A DNA stretch of 64,000 nucleotides from Pseudomonas bharatica CSV86 (GCF_000319305.2 NZ_AMWJ02000001.1:1651001-1715000), one strand, 5' to 3'; positions 1 through 9,448 are shown, counted from the stretch's first letter. The notes: generated from the letters alone by a model not told the origin. A program made the numbers and translations.

Positions 1-1
1 C

Positions 2-664
2 AGCACCTCCACCTCGGCGCTGAACCTGGCCTCGCTGTCCACTGCCCAGGGCAACATCGCCCTGGCCACTGCCGGCGACCTCAACGTCAATGGCGCGGTG
101 CGCAACAGCGGGGCGGGCAACATTGCCCTGAGCGGTGCCAACGTCAACCAGAATGCCAATATCAGCACCAGTGGCCGGGGCAACGTCAGCGTCACCGGTT
201 CCGGCGACGTGGTCATGGCCACCAACAGCACCACCAGCACCGATACCGGTACCGTCAGCTACCAGGGCGGCAAGACCATCAAGGTGGCGTCGATCCAGAC
301 CGCCAACAACATGGGTGGCGGCAAGGTGGTGTTCGTCGCACCGCAGGTACTCGACAACATGCCGGGCGTGGCCAACGTGCGTGCGTGGCAGGTGTCGATC
401 ACCGCGGACAACGGCAATGCCGCGCTGATCCAGGAACTGATGGGCGACGTCAACGACTCGTCGCAGGTCGATCTGGGCAGCCGCGTCATCGGTGGCAGCC
501 TGGCCGAAAGCCGTCGCTTCATGGAAGCGCTGCTGCAGCCGGCGATCGTGCAGCAGACTGGCGCGGAGAAAATGTTCGACGCAGGCCTGCTGACCAGCCA
601 GCAGATCGCGCCGTACAACGGCTTCGTCGAAGGCGAGGATGGGGTGATGACCTACAACAAGTAA
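2..664 (+). CDS. Filamentous haemagglutinin-like adhesin, C-terminal end (partial)
   Basis: The reading frame is open from base 2 of the window, so the start lies upstream. The visible 220 residues begin with low-complexity repeats rich in Gly, Asn, Ser and Thr, with recurring GNIAL/GNVSV-like strands. This is the pattern of a right-handed beta-helix in large secreted haemagglutinin-type exoproteins. A non-repetitive tail of about 110 residues follows, ending near FVEGEDGVMTYNK. Such proteins are normally exported by a two-partner (TpsB) or type I system and act in surface attachment or biofilm. The export partner is not in the window, so the route is unknown. A strong terminator follows the stop codon closely. 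Confidence 0.6.
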   Translation, partial: STSTSALNLASLSTAQGNIALATAGDLNVNGAVRNSGAGNIALSGANVNQNANISTSGRGNVSVTGSGDVVMATNSTTSTDTGTVSYQGGKTIKVASIQTANNMGGGKVVFVAPQVLDNMPGVANVRAWQVSITADNGNAALIQELMGDVNDSSQVDLGSRVIGGSLAESRRFMEALLQPAIVQQTGAEKMFDAGLLTSQQIAPYNGFVEGEDGVMTYNK

Positions 665-685
665 GTCGGGTCCTGTAATAAAAAA

Positions 686-714
686 GGCCGCCGGGAGACC
701 CGGCGGCCTTTTTT
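686..714 (+). terminator. Rho-independent terminator after the adhesin gene
   Basis: A perfect 10-bp stem (GGCCGCCGGG / CCCGGCGGCC) with an AGA loop is followed by six T. An A run sits on the 5' side, so it could also work weakly on the other strand. Confidence 0.9.
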
Positions 715-855
715 ACTGATTCGGTATCCAGGGCCCGGGTACAAAATCGTCGTTCGCATTGCTTCCTTGTAGGAAATAGGCCATTTTGTGCCCTGATCTT
801 TCGATCAACTTTCAGCCATTGGCCATCACGAGGTCAGCCATCCGAGCCCCGCTAT

Positions 856-1470
856 ATGCAATCAACGTCCCGTGAGGTCGCTTCGGCGCCGGTACTGCAG
901 GAATTGCGTACCCATACTGCCGAACTGCACATCGCACTGGAAAAACGCCTGCCTTTCTTCGCCGATTTCCTGGATTCCCACGCTTTCCTGCAGTTGATGC
1001 AGGCCTATCACGGTTTCTATGCCCCGCTGGAAGACGCGCTGCGCACCAGCCCGTGGTTTCCCGCCGATTTCGATCTGCAACCGCGCCTGAAATCCGCCAT
1101 CCTGCAGGATGATCTGCGGGCCCTGGGCCTGTCTGCCGAGGCCATCGAGGGGCTGCCGCGTTGCCGGGACCTGCCAGCCCTTGATTCCAGGGCGGCCTGC
1201 CTGGGCGTGCTCTATGTTGTGGAAGGGGCGACCCTGGGCGGCCAGGTGCTGCGCCGGCACATCCACGCGCACCTGGGCCTGGACGCCCGAAACGGTGCGG
1301 CCTTTCTCGATGTCTATGGTGAAGATACCGGCCGCCGCTGGCGTGCCTTTCTTCATTATCTGTGCTCGCAGCCATTGAGCGGCCAAGAGCGCGCCGCCAC
1401 GGTGCGTGCGGCGCAGGATACATTTCGCTGTTTCGAACACTGGCTGCAAGGCCGGGAGGTACTGCTATGA
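856..1470 (+). CDS. bphO: Biliverdin-producing heme oxygenase BphO
   Basis: This 204-residue protein should open heme to biliverdin IXalpha, CO and iron in the cytoplasm, supplying the chromophore for the phytochrome encoded next. An early TAELHIALE segment fits the proximal heme-ligand histidine helix, and VVEGATLGGQVLRRH fits the distal Gly-rich helix of the bacterial heme oxygenase fold. Length is normal for BphO (about 200 aa). Its stop overlaps the bphP start by 4 nt (ATGA), so the two are probably translationally coupled. The pairing with a bacteriophytochrome is the classical arrangement and makes the call firm. Confidence 0.9.
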   Translation: MQSTSREVASAPVLQELRTHTAELHIALEKRLPFFADFLDSHAFLQLMQAYHGFYAPLEDALRTSPWFPADFDLQPRLKSAILQDDLRALGLSAEAIEGLPRCRDLPALDSRAACLGVLYVVEGATLGGQVLRRHIHAHLGLDARNGAAFLDVYGEDTGRRWRAFLHYLCSQPLSGQERAATVRAAQDTFRCFEHWLQGREVLL

Positions 1471-3704
1471 CCCCAGAAGAACAGGATGCCTTCGAAACGC
1501 TGTTGGCCAATTGCGCCGATGAACCCATCCGTTTTCCCGGTGCCATCCAGCCCCACGGCCTGCTGCTGACCCTGAGCGAGCCGGGGCTGGAGATCCTCCA
1601 GGTCAGCGCCAACGTCGAGACCCTGCTCGGTCGTACGCCGCAGTCGCTGCTGGGCCAGCCCGTCGAAGGCCTGCTGGGCCAGGCCCAGGCCGCCGCCTTG
1701 CAGCACAGCGTGCAACAGCCGCTGCTGTCCAATGATTCGCCACTGACCGTCGCGCTCAACGGCATGACCTTCGATGGCCTGCTGCACCGTCACGACGGTG
1801 TACTGATCTTCGAACTGGAAGTGCATGCCGGGCACTACCAGCCCGGCAGCATCGCCGGCAACCTGACCAACCTGGGCCGCATGCTCCAGCGCCTGCAGGG
1901 CGCAGCCTCCCTGCAGGCGCTGTACGAGGTCAGCGTCCGCGAGATCCAGGCCCTGACCGGCTACGACCGGGTGCTGATCTACCGCTTCGAAGAGGAAGGC
2001 CATGGCCAGGTGATCGCCGAGGCCTCCGGCCCGTCCATGGAAGTCTTCAACGGCCTGTTCTTCCCCGCCTCGGACATCCCCCGGCAGGCCCGCGAGCTGT
2101 ACCGCAAGAACTGGCTGCGGATCATTCCGGATGCCGGCTACCAGGCTGTCCCGCTGGTGCCGGCGCTGCGGCCCGACACCGGCGAGCCCCTGGATCTCGG
2201 CTTTGCCAACCTGCGCAGCGTGTCGCCGATCCACTGCCAGTACATGAAGAACATGGGCGTGCTCTCGTCCATGAGCATTTCCCTGCTCAAGGACGGCGAG
2301 CTGTGGGGCCTGATCAGTTGTGGCAATCGCCAGCCGCTGCACGTGCCCCATGAACTGCGCATGGCCTGCCAGTCCATCGGCCAGGTGCTGTCGCTGCAGA
2401 TCAGTGCCATGGAGGCGCTGGAAGTCAGCCGCCAGCGTGAAGAAAAGATCGAAGCGCTGGGGCTGCTCAACCAGGCCATGATCGACTCGCCGCAGAATGT
2501 GTTCGACGGCCTGGCCGGCCAGCCCGAGGTGCTGATGAACCTGACCGATGCCGCCGGCATCGCGATCATCGAGGACAAGCAACTGCACCGCTATGGCAAT
2601 TGCCCGGAGCCCGACGAGATCCGCGCCTTGCACAAGTGGCTGCAGCAGGGCGGCCAGGCGGTTTTCGCCAGCCACAATCTGTCTGCGGTCTATCCCCCGG
2701 CCGAGGCCTACCAGCATGTCGCCAGCGGCTTACTCGCCATGAGCCTGCCCAAGCCGGTGGATAACGGCGTGCTGTGGTTCCGCCCGGAAGTAAAAGAAAC
2801 CATCAACTGGAGCGGCGACCCGAAGAAGCCGCTGGACCTGGAAAATTCCGAAGCCGGCCCGCGCCTGCGCCCGCGTGCCTCGTTCGAGATCTGGAAGGTG
2901 GAAATGGCCGGGATCTCACGCAAGTGGAGCCATGGCGACCTGTACGCTGCCAACGACCTGCGCCGCTCCGCGCTGGAAAACGACCTGGCCCGCCAGGTAC
3001 GCCGTGAACAGCAGGCGGTGCGCACCCGCGACGACCTGGTGGCGGTGGTTTCCCATGACCTGCGCAATCCGATGACGGTCATTTCCATGCTCTGCGGCAT
3101 GATGCAGAAGAGTTTCAGCTCCGACGGCCCGCATGCCTCGCGGCGCATTGCCACGGCCATCGAGACCATGCAGCAGGCGGCCGGGCGCATGAGCACGCTG
3201 CTGGACGACCTGCTCGATACCTCGAAGATCGACGCCGGACGCTACACCATCTCGCCCAAGACCCTGGACGTCGGCCAGATCTTCGAGGAAACCCAGGCGC
3301 TGCTCATGCCGCTGGCGTTGAACAAGAACATCAGCATCGCCTTCGAAAGCGAGCCGGAACTGAAGATCCACGCCGACCCGGAGCGGTTGTTCCAGGTGCT
3401 CTCCAACCTGGTGGGCAACGCCATCAAGTTCACCCCGCGCCTGGGCACGGTGGGCGTACATGCGGCGCTGGGCGGCAACGAGATTGTGTTTACGGTCAAG
3501 GACGACGGCGAAGGCATCCCGGCCGAACAATTGCCCCATGTTTTCGAGCGCTACTGGACGATGAAGGAGGGCAACCCCAACGGTACCGGGCTTGGGCTGT
3601 ATATCACCCAGGGCATCGTCGAAGCCCATGGCGGGCGGATCGAGGCTCGCAGTGAAGTGGGCAAGGGCACCGAGTTCAGGTTCACCATGCCAATGGGGGA
3701 TTGA
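1467..3704 (+). CDS. bphP: Bacteriophytochrome histidine kinase BphP
   Basis: A 745-residue red/far-red light sensor kinase. Order: PAS (about 20-130) with the biliverdin-attachment residue Cys16 (LLANC), GAF (about 150-310) with the PASDIP motif at 200-205, PHY (about 325-500) with the PRASF tongue motif near 470, HisKA with phospho-acceptor His530 (SHDLRNP), and HATPase with NLVGNAIKF, DDGEGI and GTGLGLYI boxes. All chromophore and catalytic signatures are intact, so a working light-responsive kinase is expected. The ATG within the ATGA overlap with bphO was chosen; upstream in-frame Mets lie inside bphO. There is no receiver domain and no response regulator gene beside it, so the downstream partner is unknown. 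Confidence 0.95.
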   Translation: MTPEEQDAFETLLANCADEPIRFPGAIQPHGLLLTLSEPGLEILQVSANVETLLGRTPQSLLGQPVEGLLGQAQAAALQHSVQQPLLSNDSPLTVALNGMTFDGLLHRHDGVLIFELEVHAGHYQPGSIAGNLTNLGRMLQRLQGAASLQALYEVSVREIQALTGYDRVLIYRFEEEGHGQVIAEASGPSMEVFNGLFFPASDIPRQARELYRKNWLRIIPDAGYQAVPLVPALRPDTGEPLDLGFANLRSVSPIHCQYMKNMGVLSSMSISLLKDGELWGLISCGNRQPLHVPHELRMACQSIGQVLSLQISAMEALEVSRQREEKIEALGLLNQAMIDSPQNVFDGLAGQPEVLMNLTDAAGIAIIEDKQLHRYGNCPEPDEIRALHKWLQQGGQAVFASHNLSAVYPPAEAYQHVASGLLAMSLPKPVDNGVLWFRPEVKETINWSGDPKKPLDLENSEAGPRLRPRASFEIWKVEMAGISRKWSHGDLYAANDLRRSALENDLARQVRREQQAVRTRDDLVAVVSHDLRNPMTVISMLCGMMQKSFSSDGPHASRRIATAIETMQQAAGRMSTLLDDLLDTSKIDAGRYTISPKTLDVGQIFEETQALLMPLALNKNISIAFESEPELKIHADPERLFQVLSNLVGNAIKFTPRLGTVGVHAALGGNEIVFTVKDDGEGIPAEQLPHVFERYWTMKEGNPNGTGLGLYITQGIVEAHGGRIEARSEVGKGTEFRFTMPMGD

Positions 3705-3783
3705 TCCTTTCAGGATCTTGTCGCTGTATCTGCACCGTTGTTCGATCTGATATGGGGAAGTGCTTCGTGTGTGCGGCTTGTCT

Positions 3784-4049
3784 CGCGAGATTATCCGTTC
3801 GGTGTGGTGCGGCTGACGACCCGTTCCGCCTTTACGGCGGCTTACTTTTTTCTTGGAAAAAGTAAGCAAAACCGCTTGCTCCTACATCCGGCCCTACGCT
3901 TCGCTCCGGGTCCCCTCCTTCCGGTGCCTTCCAGGGGCGCGCGGCCTACGATTTGCTACGCAAATCTACATCTCGCGCCTTCGGCTGCGCCGAAGGGTGC
4001 TGCGCACCAGCCCCTTCCAGACACCTCCACTCGGCCTCCTGACGTCGCG
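3784..4049 (+). repeat. Left arm of a long inverted repeat
   Basis: About 266 bp that reappears in reverse complement at 4183-4449 with high identity. Matching landmarks are CGCGAGATTATCCGTTCG at the outer end, a TTTTTTCTTGGAAAAAGTA block, and CCACTCGGCCTCCTGA at the inner end. It fills the gap between bphP and the AraC gene. Short ORFs inside it look non-coding. Confidence 0.85.
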
Positions 4050-4182
4050 AGTTACGGGTGGCGCCTGCATTGACCCATCTTCGAAATCGAAAACTGCATC
4101 GACAGATCGATTCCTGGATTCAAGTTTCTGGTTTGGCTTTTGCTCTTGCTCCTCGTGCGCGTCAGTTCAAACGCCGCCAATT

Positions 4183-4449
4183 GCGACTTCAGGAGGCCGA
4201 GTGGAGGTGCCTGTAGGGGCCAGGTGCGCAGCACCCTTCGGCGTTAGCCGAAGACGCGAGATGTAGATTTGCGCAGCAAATCGTAGGCCGCGATGGCCCC
4301 GGAAGGTGCCGGAGGGAGGGAACCCGGAGCGAAGCGCAGGGCCGCATGTAGGAGCCAGCGGTTTTGCCTACTTTTTCCAAGAAAAAAGTAGGCCGCCGTA
4401 AAGGCGGAAGGGGCCGTCAGCCGCACCACATCGAACGGATAATCTCGCG
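4183..4449 (-). repeat. Right arm of the long inverted repeat
   Basis: Reverse-complement copy of 3784-4049, separated from it by about 133 bp of unique, less GC-rich sequence. The right arm ends about 23 bp from the stop codon of the convergent AraC gene. No transposase or other gene is enclosed. It may be a long intergenic repeat family or a non-autonomous element. Confidence 0.85.
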
Positions 4450-4472
4450 CTAGGCAGTCTTGTGAGACGGAC

Positions 4473-5210
4473 TCACCCCTGGTAATGACTCGGCAGATGC
4501 CCGACGACCCGCTTGAAGGTCTGCGAGAACGCACTCGGGCTCTGGTAACCATGCTCCAGCGCCACTTCCAGCACAGAGGCGCCGCTGCCCAGGCGCTGCA
4601 TGGCCAGTACCATGCGCACGCGGGTGCGCCAGTCGCCGAAGCTGGTTCCGAGCTCGCGCTGGAACAGGCGGGCAAGGGTCCGGCTGCTCATGTTCAATTG
4701 CCGGGCCCATTCCTCCAGCCCGGCTTCGCTCGCCGGACGGGCGATCACCTGGTTGCACAGGCGCTGCAGGCGCGGGTCGGCGGGCATTGCCAGATGCAGG
4801 GCGACGGCCTGCGCACCGTGCATTTCCACCAGCAGCAGCTCATGGATGCACTGCCGGCGGTGTGGGTTGTCGGCTTGCGAAGGCAGGCCGCTGGCGGCCA
4901 CCAGCAACTCGCGCATCAACGGCGTGACGCTGATCAACTGGCACTGCTCACCGCCCCATGGCCAGGTCGAGGCGGGCATGAACAGGGTGCGCATGCTGAC
5001 CTGGCCAAGCATGCGGATCTGGTGCTCGATGCCCGGCGGCACCCACAGTGCATGGCCGGCCGGTAGCACCCAGTGCGTACCCGCCGCACCCACCAGCATG
5101 ACCCCGCTGATACCGTGGATCAGCTGCGCCTGGGCATGGCAGTGGGGCAGGATCTCTTCGCCATCCCGGTGATCGAAGGCCAGTGCTTCCAGGGCCAGGG
5201 CGCAGGTCAT
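4473..5210 (-). CDS. AraC family transcriptional regulator with N-terminal cupin
   Basis: A 245-residue regulator. The first ~110 residues form a cupin-like sensor (ILPHCHAQAQLIHG, then WVPPGIEHQI), and the last ~100 hold two helix-turn-helix motifs of the AraC/XylS type (LNMSSRTLARLFQRELG and EVALEHGYQSPSAFSQTFKR). The layout resembles the NimR-like branch. The ATG at 5210 was chosen over one 12 codons upstream because AAGGAG lies five bases before it. It is divergent from the hybrid kinase gene, and a 16-bp inverted repeat between them (5278-5341) is a candidate operator. The effector is not known. Confidence 0.85.
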   Translation of the reverse strand: MTCALALEALAFDHRDGEEILPHCHAQAQLIHGISGVMLVGAAGTHWVLPAGHALWVPPGIEHQIRMLGQVSMRTLFMPASTWPWGGEQCQLISVTPLMRELLVAASGLPSQADNPHRRQCIHELLLVEMHGAQAVALHLAMPADPRLQRLCNQVIARPASEAGLEEWARQLNMSSRTLARLFQRELGTSFGDWRTRVRMVLAMQRLGSGASVLEVALEHGYQSPSAFSQTFKRVVGHLPSHYQG

Positions 5211-5277
5211 GGGACTCCTTGCTGGAAAGGGTGGTGGACAGGCCATTGTAGGCTGTCCAACCGAACGGTTATTTCTA

Positions 5278-5341
5278 TTTATTGCACAAAAAGCCGTTGA
5301 ACAGCAGGGATCACTGGCTTTACGACTTTTTGCGCAATAAA
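5278..5341. promoter_or_regulatory. Inverted repeat in the araC / hybrid kinase divergent region
   Basis: TTTATTGCACAAAAAG (5278-5293) and CTTTTTGCGCAATAAA (5326-5341) are complementary at 15 of 16 positions, with 32 bp between. The second arm contains the palindrome TTGCGCAA. It lies in the 303-bp divergent gap, where an AraC-type operator would be expected. Confidence 0.45.
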
Positions 5342-5513
5342 CGAAATTTTCTCTCCTTCGGTCGCTCGGCGTGGAACGATCCGGGGCCGGCGTGCTTCAT
5401 ATTGATGGATGAACGAAACACGGCCGGGCCTCTACAGGATGAAAACAAGCCACGGCAACCCTTTGGACGGTTGCACGACGCTTTCGCCAGGCTTTATCGA
5501 CAATGGCGGCATC

Positions 5514-7466
5514 ATGAGTGATCTATTGCAGACGCTGGATTGGCGAAGCTCGCCGCTGGGTCCTCCGCACGCCTGGTCGGCGGGGCTGCAAGCGACCATG
5601 AGCCTGATGCTCCCGGCCAAGGCGCAGATCGTGCTGTTCTGGGGGCCGCAGTACGTGGCCCTGTATAACGAAGCCTACGTGCCGACCATCGGTGCCAAGC
5701 ATCCCCACGCCCTTGGCCGCCCTGCCATCGAACACTGGAGCGAGCTATGGGACGACCTCGAGCCGCTGTTGCGCGGCGTGCGCGAAACCGGCCAGACCTT
5801 CTCCGCCACCGACCGGCCGTTCTATATCGAACGCAGCGGCTTCGGCGAGACGGCCTGGTTCGATGTGTCCTATTCGGCAGTGCGCGAGAGTGACGGCAGC
5901 GTGGGCGGGGTGTTGTGCATCGTCACCGAGACCACCCGGCGCGTGCAGTTCCAGCGGCGCCAGGCTTTTCTCCTGGAGCTCGGCGAGGCGCTGCGCGGGC
6001 TCGACGACGCCGAGGCGATCCGCGACCATGCGACCCGCCGTTTGCAGCAGGAACTGGACGCCTCCTGCGTGTGCTTCGACGAGGACCCCGCGCGCTTTTC
6101 CGTGCCGGCCAGCCTGCAGGTGCCGGTGCTGCGGGCGGGTGAACTGCAGGCCATGCTCAGTGTGGAGTTCGCCCGGCCCCGGGTACTGTGCGAGGACGAA
6201 TGCCTGCTGGTAGAGGAGTGTGCCCGGCAGACCTGGGACGCCATGAGCCATGCCCGCGCGCAACGCGACCTGCAGGCGGCCTTCGCCGAGATGAAGGCGC
6301 TCAATGAAAGCCTGGAGGAGCGGGTCGGCGCCATCCTTGCCGAGCGTGAGGCGGCCATCGTCGAGCTGCATGAAGCGCGCAAGATGGAGATGGTCGGCCA
6401 GCTCAGCGGCGGTATCGCTCACGATTTCAACAATATGCTCACGCCGATCATTGCCTCGCTGGAGTTGATCCAGCGCCGCCCCGATGACCTGCAACGCACC
6501 GCGCGCCTGACCCAGGGCGCATTGCAGGCGGCGGAGCGGGCGCGCAACCTGGTGGGGCGCCTGCTCAGCTTCGCCCGGCGCCAGACCCTGACCCCGCAGA
6601 CCGTGGCGCTGGCAAGCCTGGTGGCGGAGATGCACGAGCTGATTGCCCACTCCCTGGGGCCGACCATACAGTTCGAGGTCGAGGTCGACGAATACCTGCC
6701 GACCGTGGTGGTCGATCCGCATCAACTGGAACTGGCGTTGCTCAATCTGGTGGTCAATGCCCGGGATGCCATGGAACAGGGGGGGCGCCTGCGGATTTCC
6801 GCCGGTCCGGGCGAACCGCCGGAGGGCGTACGCGGGCAACAGTTGTGGCTCAAGGTCAGCGACAGCGGCTGTGGCATGAGTGCGGATGTGCTGCGCCGCT
6901 GCGCCGAGCCGTTTTTCTCCACCAAGGGCGTAGGCCGCGGGACCGGGTTGGGCCTGTCCATGGTCCAGGGGCTGGCCGGGCAATCCGGTGGCGGCATGGA
7001 GGTCCGCTCCTGGCCGGGGCGTGGTACCGAAGTGACGCTTTGGCTGCCGGTGGGATCGGTGGAGCAGGAGGGGCAGGACGAGTTCGGTGACGCGGTGCCC
7101 ATGGCCCGGCACCTGAACCGTGTGCTGCTGGTGGATGACGAGGAAATGGTCCGCAACGCCACGGCATTGCAACTGCGCGATCTCGGCTACAAGGTCACCG
7201 AAGCCGACGGCCCGGCCCAGGCGCGGCGCCTGATCGAGGCGGGGCTGGAGCTGGATATCCTGGTGACCGACCAGATCATGGCCGATGAAACCGGCAGCCG
7301 CTTCGCCCACGACCTGCGCCAATGGCGGGCGGACCTGCCGGTGTTGATCATCACCGGCTACGCCAACCTGCCACCCCAGGCATTGCTTGAGTTCGAAGTG
7401 TTGCGCAAGCCGTTCCGGCGGCTGGAACTGGCCAGGAGCATGGCCCGTTTACTGGGCAGTAGCTGA
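5514..7466 (+). CDS. Soluble hybrid histidine kinase (PAS - GAF-like - HisKA - HATPase - receiver)
   Basis: About 650 residues with no membrane segment. It has a PAS domain of the LDWRSSPLGPPHAW type (residues 5-150), a GAF-like segment (160-250), a coiled coil, HisKA with His303 (GGIAHDFNNML), HATPase with DSGCGM and GTGLGLSM, and a C-terminal receiver with Asp586 (VTDQIM). The fused receiver implies internal phosphotransfer or feedback. The ATG used (MSDLLQTLDW) begins where family similarity begins, but it has no good ribosome site; in-frame ATGs at 5409 and 5439 are alternatives. It is followed 97 bp later by the TPP enzyme gene, which has its own ribosome site, so a shared transcript is uncertain. 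Signal unknown. Confidence 0.85.
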   Translation: MSDLLQTLDWRSSPLGPPHAWSAGLQATMSLMLPAKAQIVLFWGPQYVALYNEAYVPTIGAKHPHALGRPAIEHWSELWDDLEPLLRGVRETGQTFSATDRPFYIERSGFGETAWFDVSYSAVRESDGSVGGVLCIVTETTRRVQFQRRQAFLLELGEALRGLDDAEAIRDHATRRLQQELDASCVCFDEDPARFSVPASLQVPVLRAGELQAMLSVEFARPRVLCEDECLLVEECARQTWDAMSHARAQRDLQAAFAEMKALNESLEERVGAILAEREAAIVELHEARKMEMVGQLSGGIAHDFNNMLTPIIASLELIQRRPDDLQRTARLTQGALQAAERARNLVGRLLSFARRQTLTPQTVALASLVAEMHELIAHSLGPTIQFEVEVDEYLPTVVVDPHQLELALLNLVVNARDAMEQGGRLRISAGPGEPPEGVRGQQLWLKVSDSGCGMSADVLRRCAEPFFSTKGVGRGTGLGLSMVQGLAGQSGGGMEVRSWPGRGTEVTLWLPVGSVEQEGQDEFGDAVPMARHLNRVLLVDDEEMVRNATALQLRDLGYKVTEADGPAQARRLIEAGLELDILVTDQIMADETGSRFAHDLRQWRADLPVLIITGYANLPPQALLEFEVLRKPFRRLELARSMARLLGSS

Positions 7467-7563
7467 TGTCCTGACGGGTCACGCCCGGTTCAAACAATCT
7501 GAACACCTGCCGAACGCTTCCTGTCCCAACCTTTATCGACCCGAACGATAAAGGAGGCAGTAC

Positions 7564-9345
7564 ATGTCCAGCACCGTAGGCGACTTTCTCGTGGAACGGC
7601 TCAGCCAGTGGGGCGTGAAGCGCATCTTCGGTTACCCCGGCGATGGCATCAACGGCGTGTTCGGGGCGCTGCGGCGCTCCGGCAAGATCGAGTTCGTGCA
7701 GTGCCGCCACGAGGAAATGGCCGCCTTCATGGCCAGTGCCCACGCCAAGTTCACCGGGGAGCTGGGGGTGTGCATCGCCACCTCGGGGCCCGGCGCATCG
7801 CACCTTGTCACCGGGCTGTATGACGCGCGCCTGGACCACATGCCGGTCCTCGCCATCTGCGGCCAGCAGGCCCGTACCGCGCTGGGCGGGCATTACCAGC
7901 AGGAAGTCGACCTGGTGTCGCTGTTCAAGGATGTGGCCGGGGCGTTCGTCCAGCAGGCTTCGGCGCCGTCCCAGGTGCGCCATCTGCTGGATCGTGCGGT
8001 GCGCACCGCAGTGGGCGAGCGCAAGGTGACGGCGCTGATCCTGCCCAACGACCTGCAGGAACTGCCCTACGAAGAGCCGGCCCGCGCCCACGGCACCCTA
8101 CATTCCGGCCTTGGCTACCGTCGGCCGCGGGTCCTGCCGCGGGAAGACGACCTGGCGGCTGCGGCGAAGCTGCTTAACGAGGGAAGCAAGGTGGCCATCC
8201 TGGTCGGCGCCGGTGCCCTGGGGGCCAGCGAGCAGGTCAGGCAACTGGCCGACAAGCTCGGTGCAGGGGTCGCCAAGGCGTTGCTGGGCAAGGCGGTCCT
8301 GTCCGATGACCTGCCTTGGGTCACCGGTTGCATCGGTTTGCTCGGCACCGAGCCGAGCCTGAAGCTGATGAACGAATGCGACACCTTGCTGATGATCGGG
8401 TCGGGCTTCCCCTATGCCGAATTCCTGCCCAAGGAAGGCCAGGCCCGGGGCGTGCAGATCGATATCGAGCCGAACATGCTCGGCCTGCGCTACCCGATGG
8501 AAATCAACCTGGTGGGCGATGCTGCCGACACCCTCGATGCGCTGCTGCCGCTGATCGAGCAGAAGGGCGAACGGCGCTGGCGCAAGAAGATCGAGGGCTG
8601 GCGCAAGGCCTGGGACAGCAAGCTGGAGAAGCGCGCGCTGAGCAAGGCCGACCCGGTCAATCCACAGCGCGTGGTGTATGAGCTTTCGCCGCGCCTGCCG
8701 GATCACTCGATCATCACCAGCGACTCCGGCTCCTGCGCCAACTGGTTCGCCCGCGACCTGCGGATTCGTCCGGGCATGCGCTGCTCGCTGTCCGGCGGGC
8801 TGGCCTCGATGGGCGCGGCGGTGCCTTACGCCATTGCCGCCAAGTTCGCCCATCCGCAGCAGACGGTGGTGGCGCTGGTGGGAGACGGCGCGATGCAGAT
8901 GAACAACCTCGCCGAGCTGATCACGGTCGCCAAGTACTGGCGCCAGTGGGGCAACGGGCGCTGGATCTGCGCCGTGTTCAATAACCAGGACCTGAACCAG
9001 GTAACCTGGGAGCAGCGGGTGATGGAGGGTGATCCGAAGTACGTGGCGAGCCAGGCGATACCGGATGTGCCGTATCACCTGTTCGCCATTTCCATTGGCT
9101 TGAAAGGTATCTGCGTCGAGCGCGAGGAAGACGTGGCCCCGGCCTGGGAGCAGGCGCTGGCCAGCGATGTGCCGGTGCTCATCGAGTTTCGCACCGACCC
9201 GGATGTTCCGCCGTTGCCGCCGCACATCAACCTCAAGCAGGCCCGGCAGTTCGCCGGGGCGCTGTTGCAGGGTGATCCGGATGGCGTGGGGGTGATCCGG
9301 CAGACGGCGAGGCAGCTGGTGAGCAGTGTCTTGCCGAAGAAGTAA
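7564..9345 (+). CDS. Thiamine pyrophosphate-dependent enzyme, pyruvate oxidase / acetolactate synthase fold
   Basis: A 593-residue three-domain TPP enzyme. The N-terminal PYR domain has GYPGDGINGVF and the conserved catalytic Glu51 (RHEEM). A middle domain follows (about 190-330), and the C-terminal PP domain carries the GDG...NN magnesium/TPP motif (VGDGAMQMNN near 440, then VFNNQ). This layout fits pyruvate oxidase and YdaP-like proteins, which decarboxylate 2-oxo acids. Exact chemistry cannot be told from sequence, since PoxB, acetolactate synthase and oxalyl-CoA decarboxylase share the fold. The start is well supported by TAAAGGAGG eight bases upstream. A REP pair follows the gene. Confidence 0.8.
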   Translation: MSSTVGDFLVERLSQWGVKRIFGYPGDGINGVFGALRRSGKIEFVQCRHEEMAAFMASAHAKFTGELGVCIATSGPGASHLVTGLYDARLDHMPVLAICGQQARTALGGHYQQEVDLVSLFKDVAGAFVQQASAPSQVRHLLDRAVRTAVGERKVTALILPNDLQELPYEEPARAHGTLHSGLGYRRPRVLPREDDLAAAAKLLNEGSKVAILVGAGALGASEQVRQLADKLGAGVAKALLGKAVLSDDLPWVTGCIGLLGTEPSLKLMNECDTLLMIGSGFPYAEFLPKEGQARGVQIDIEPNMLGLRYPMEINLVGDAADTLDALLPLIEQKGERRWRKKIEGWRKAWDSKLEKRALSKADPVNPQRVVYELSPRLPDHSIITSDSGSCANWFARDLRIRPGMRCSLSGGLASMGAAVPYAIAAKFAHPQQTVVALVGDGAMQMNNLAELITVAKYWRQWGNGRWICAVFNNQDLNQVTWEQRVMEGDPKYVASQAIPDVPYHLFAISIGLKGICVEREEDVAPAWEQALASDVPVLIEFRTDPDVPPLPPHINLKQARQFAGALLQGDPDGVGVIRQTARQLVSSVLPKK

Positions 9346-9356
9346 GTTGGATTTGC

Positions 9357-9443
9357 AGGGCCCCATCGCTGGCAAGCCAGCTCCCACAGGTTCAGCGGTG
9401 CACGCAATACCTGTGGGAGCTGGCTTGCCAGCGATGGGGCCCT
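9357..9443. repeat. REP pair (inverted)
   Basis: Two inverted copies of GCTGGCAAGCCAGCTCCCACAGG-type REP with matching AGGGCCCC/GGGGCCCT ends, lying between convergent gene ends (TPP enzyme and semialdehyde dehydrogenase). Confidence 0.9.
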
Positions 9444-9448
9444 GAAGA

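Noticed and set aside
3738..4380. Short ORFs within the long inverted repeat
   Set aside because: They are mirrored in both arms, have no ribosome sites, and show odd composition; they follow from the repeat itself.
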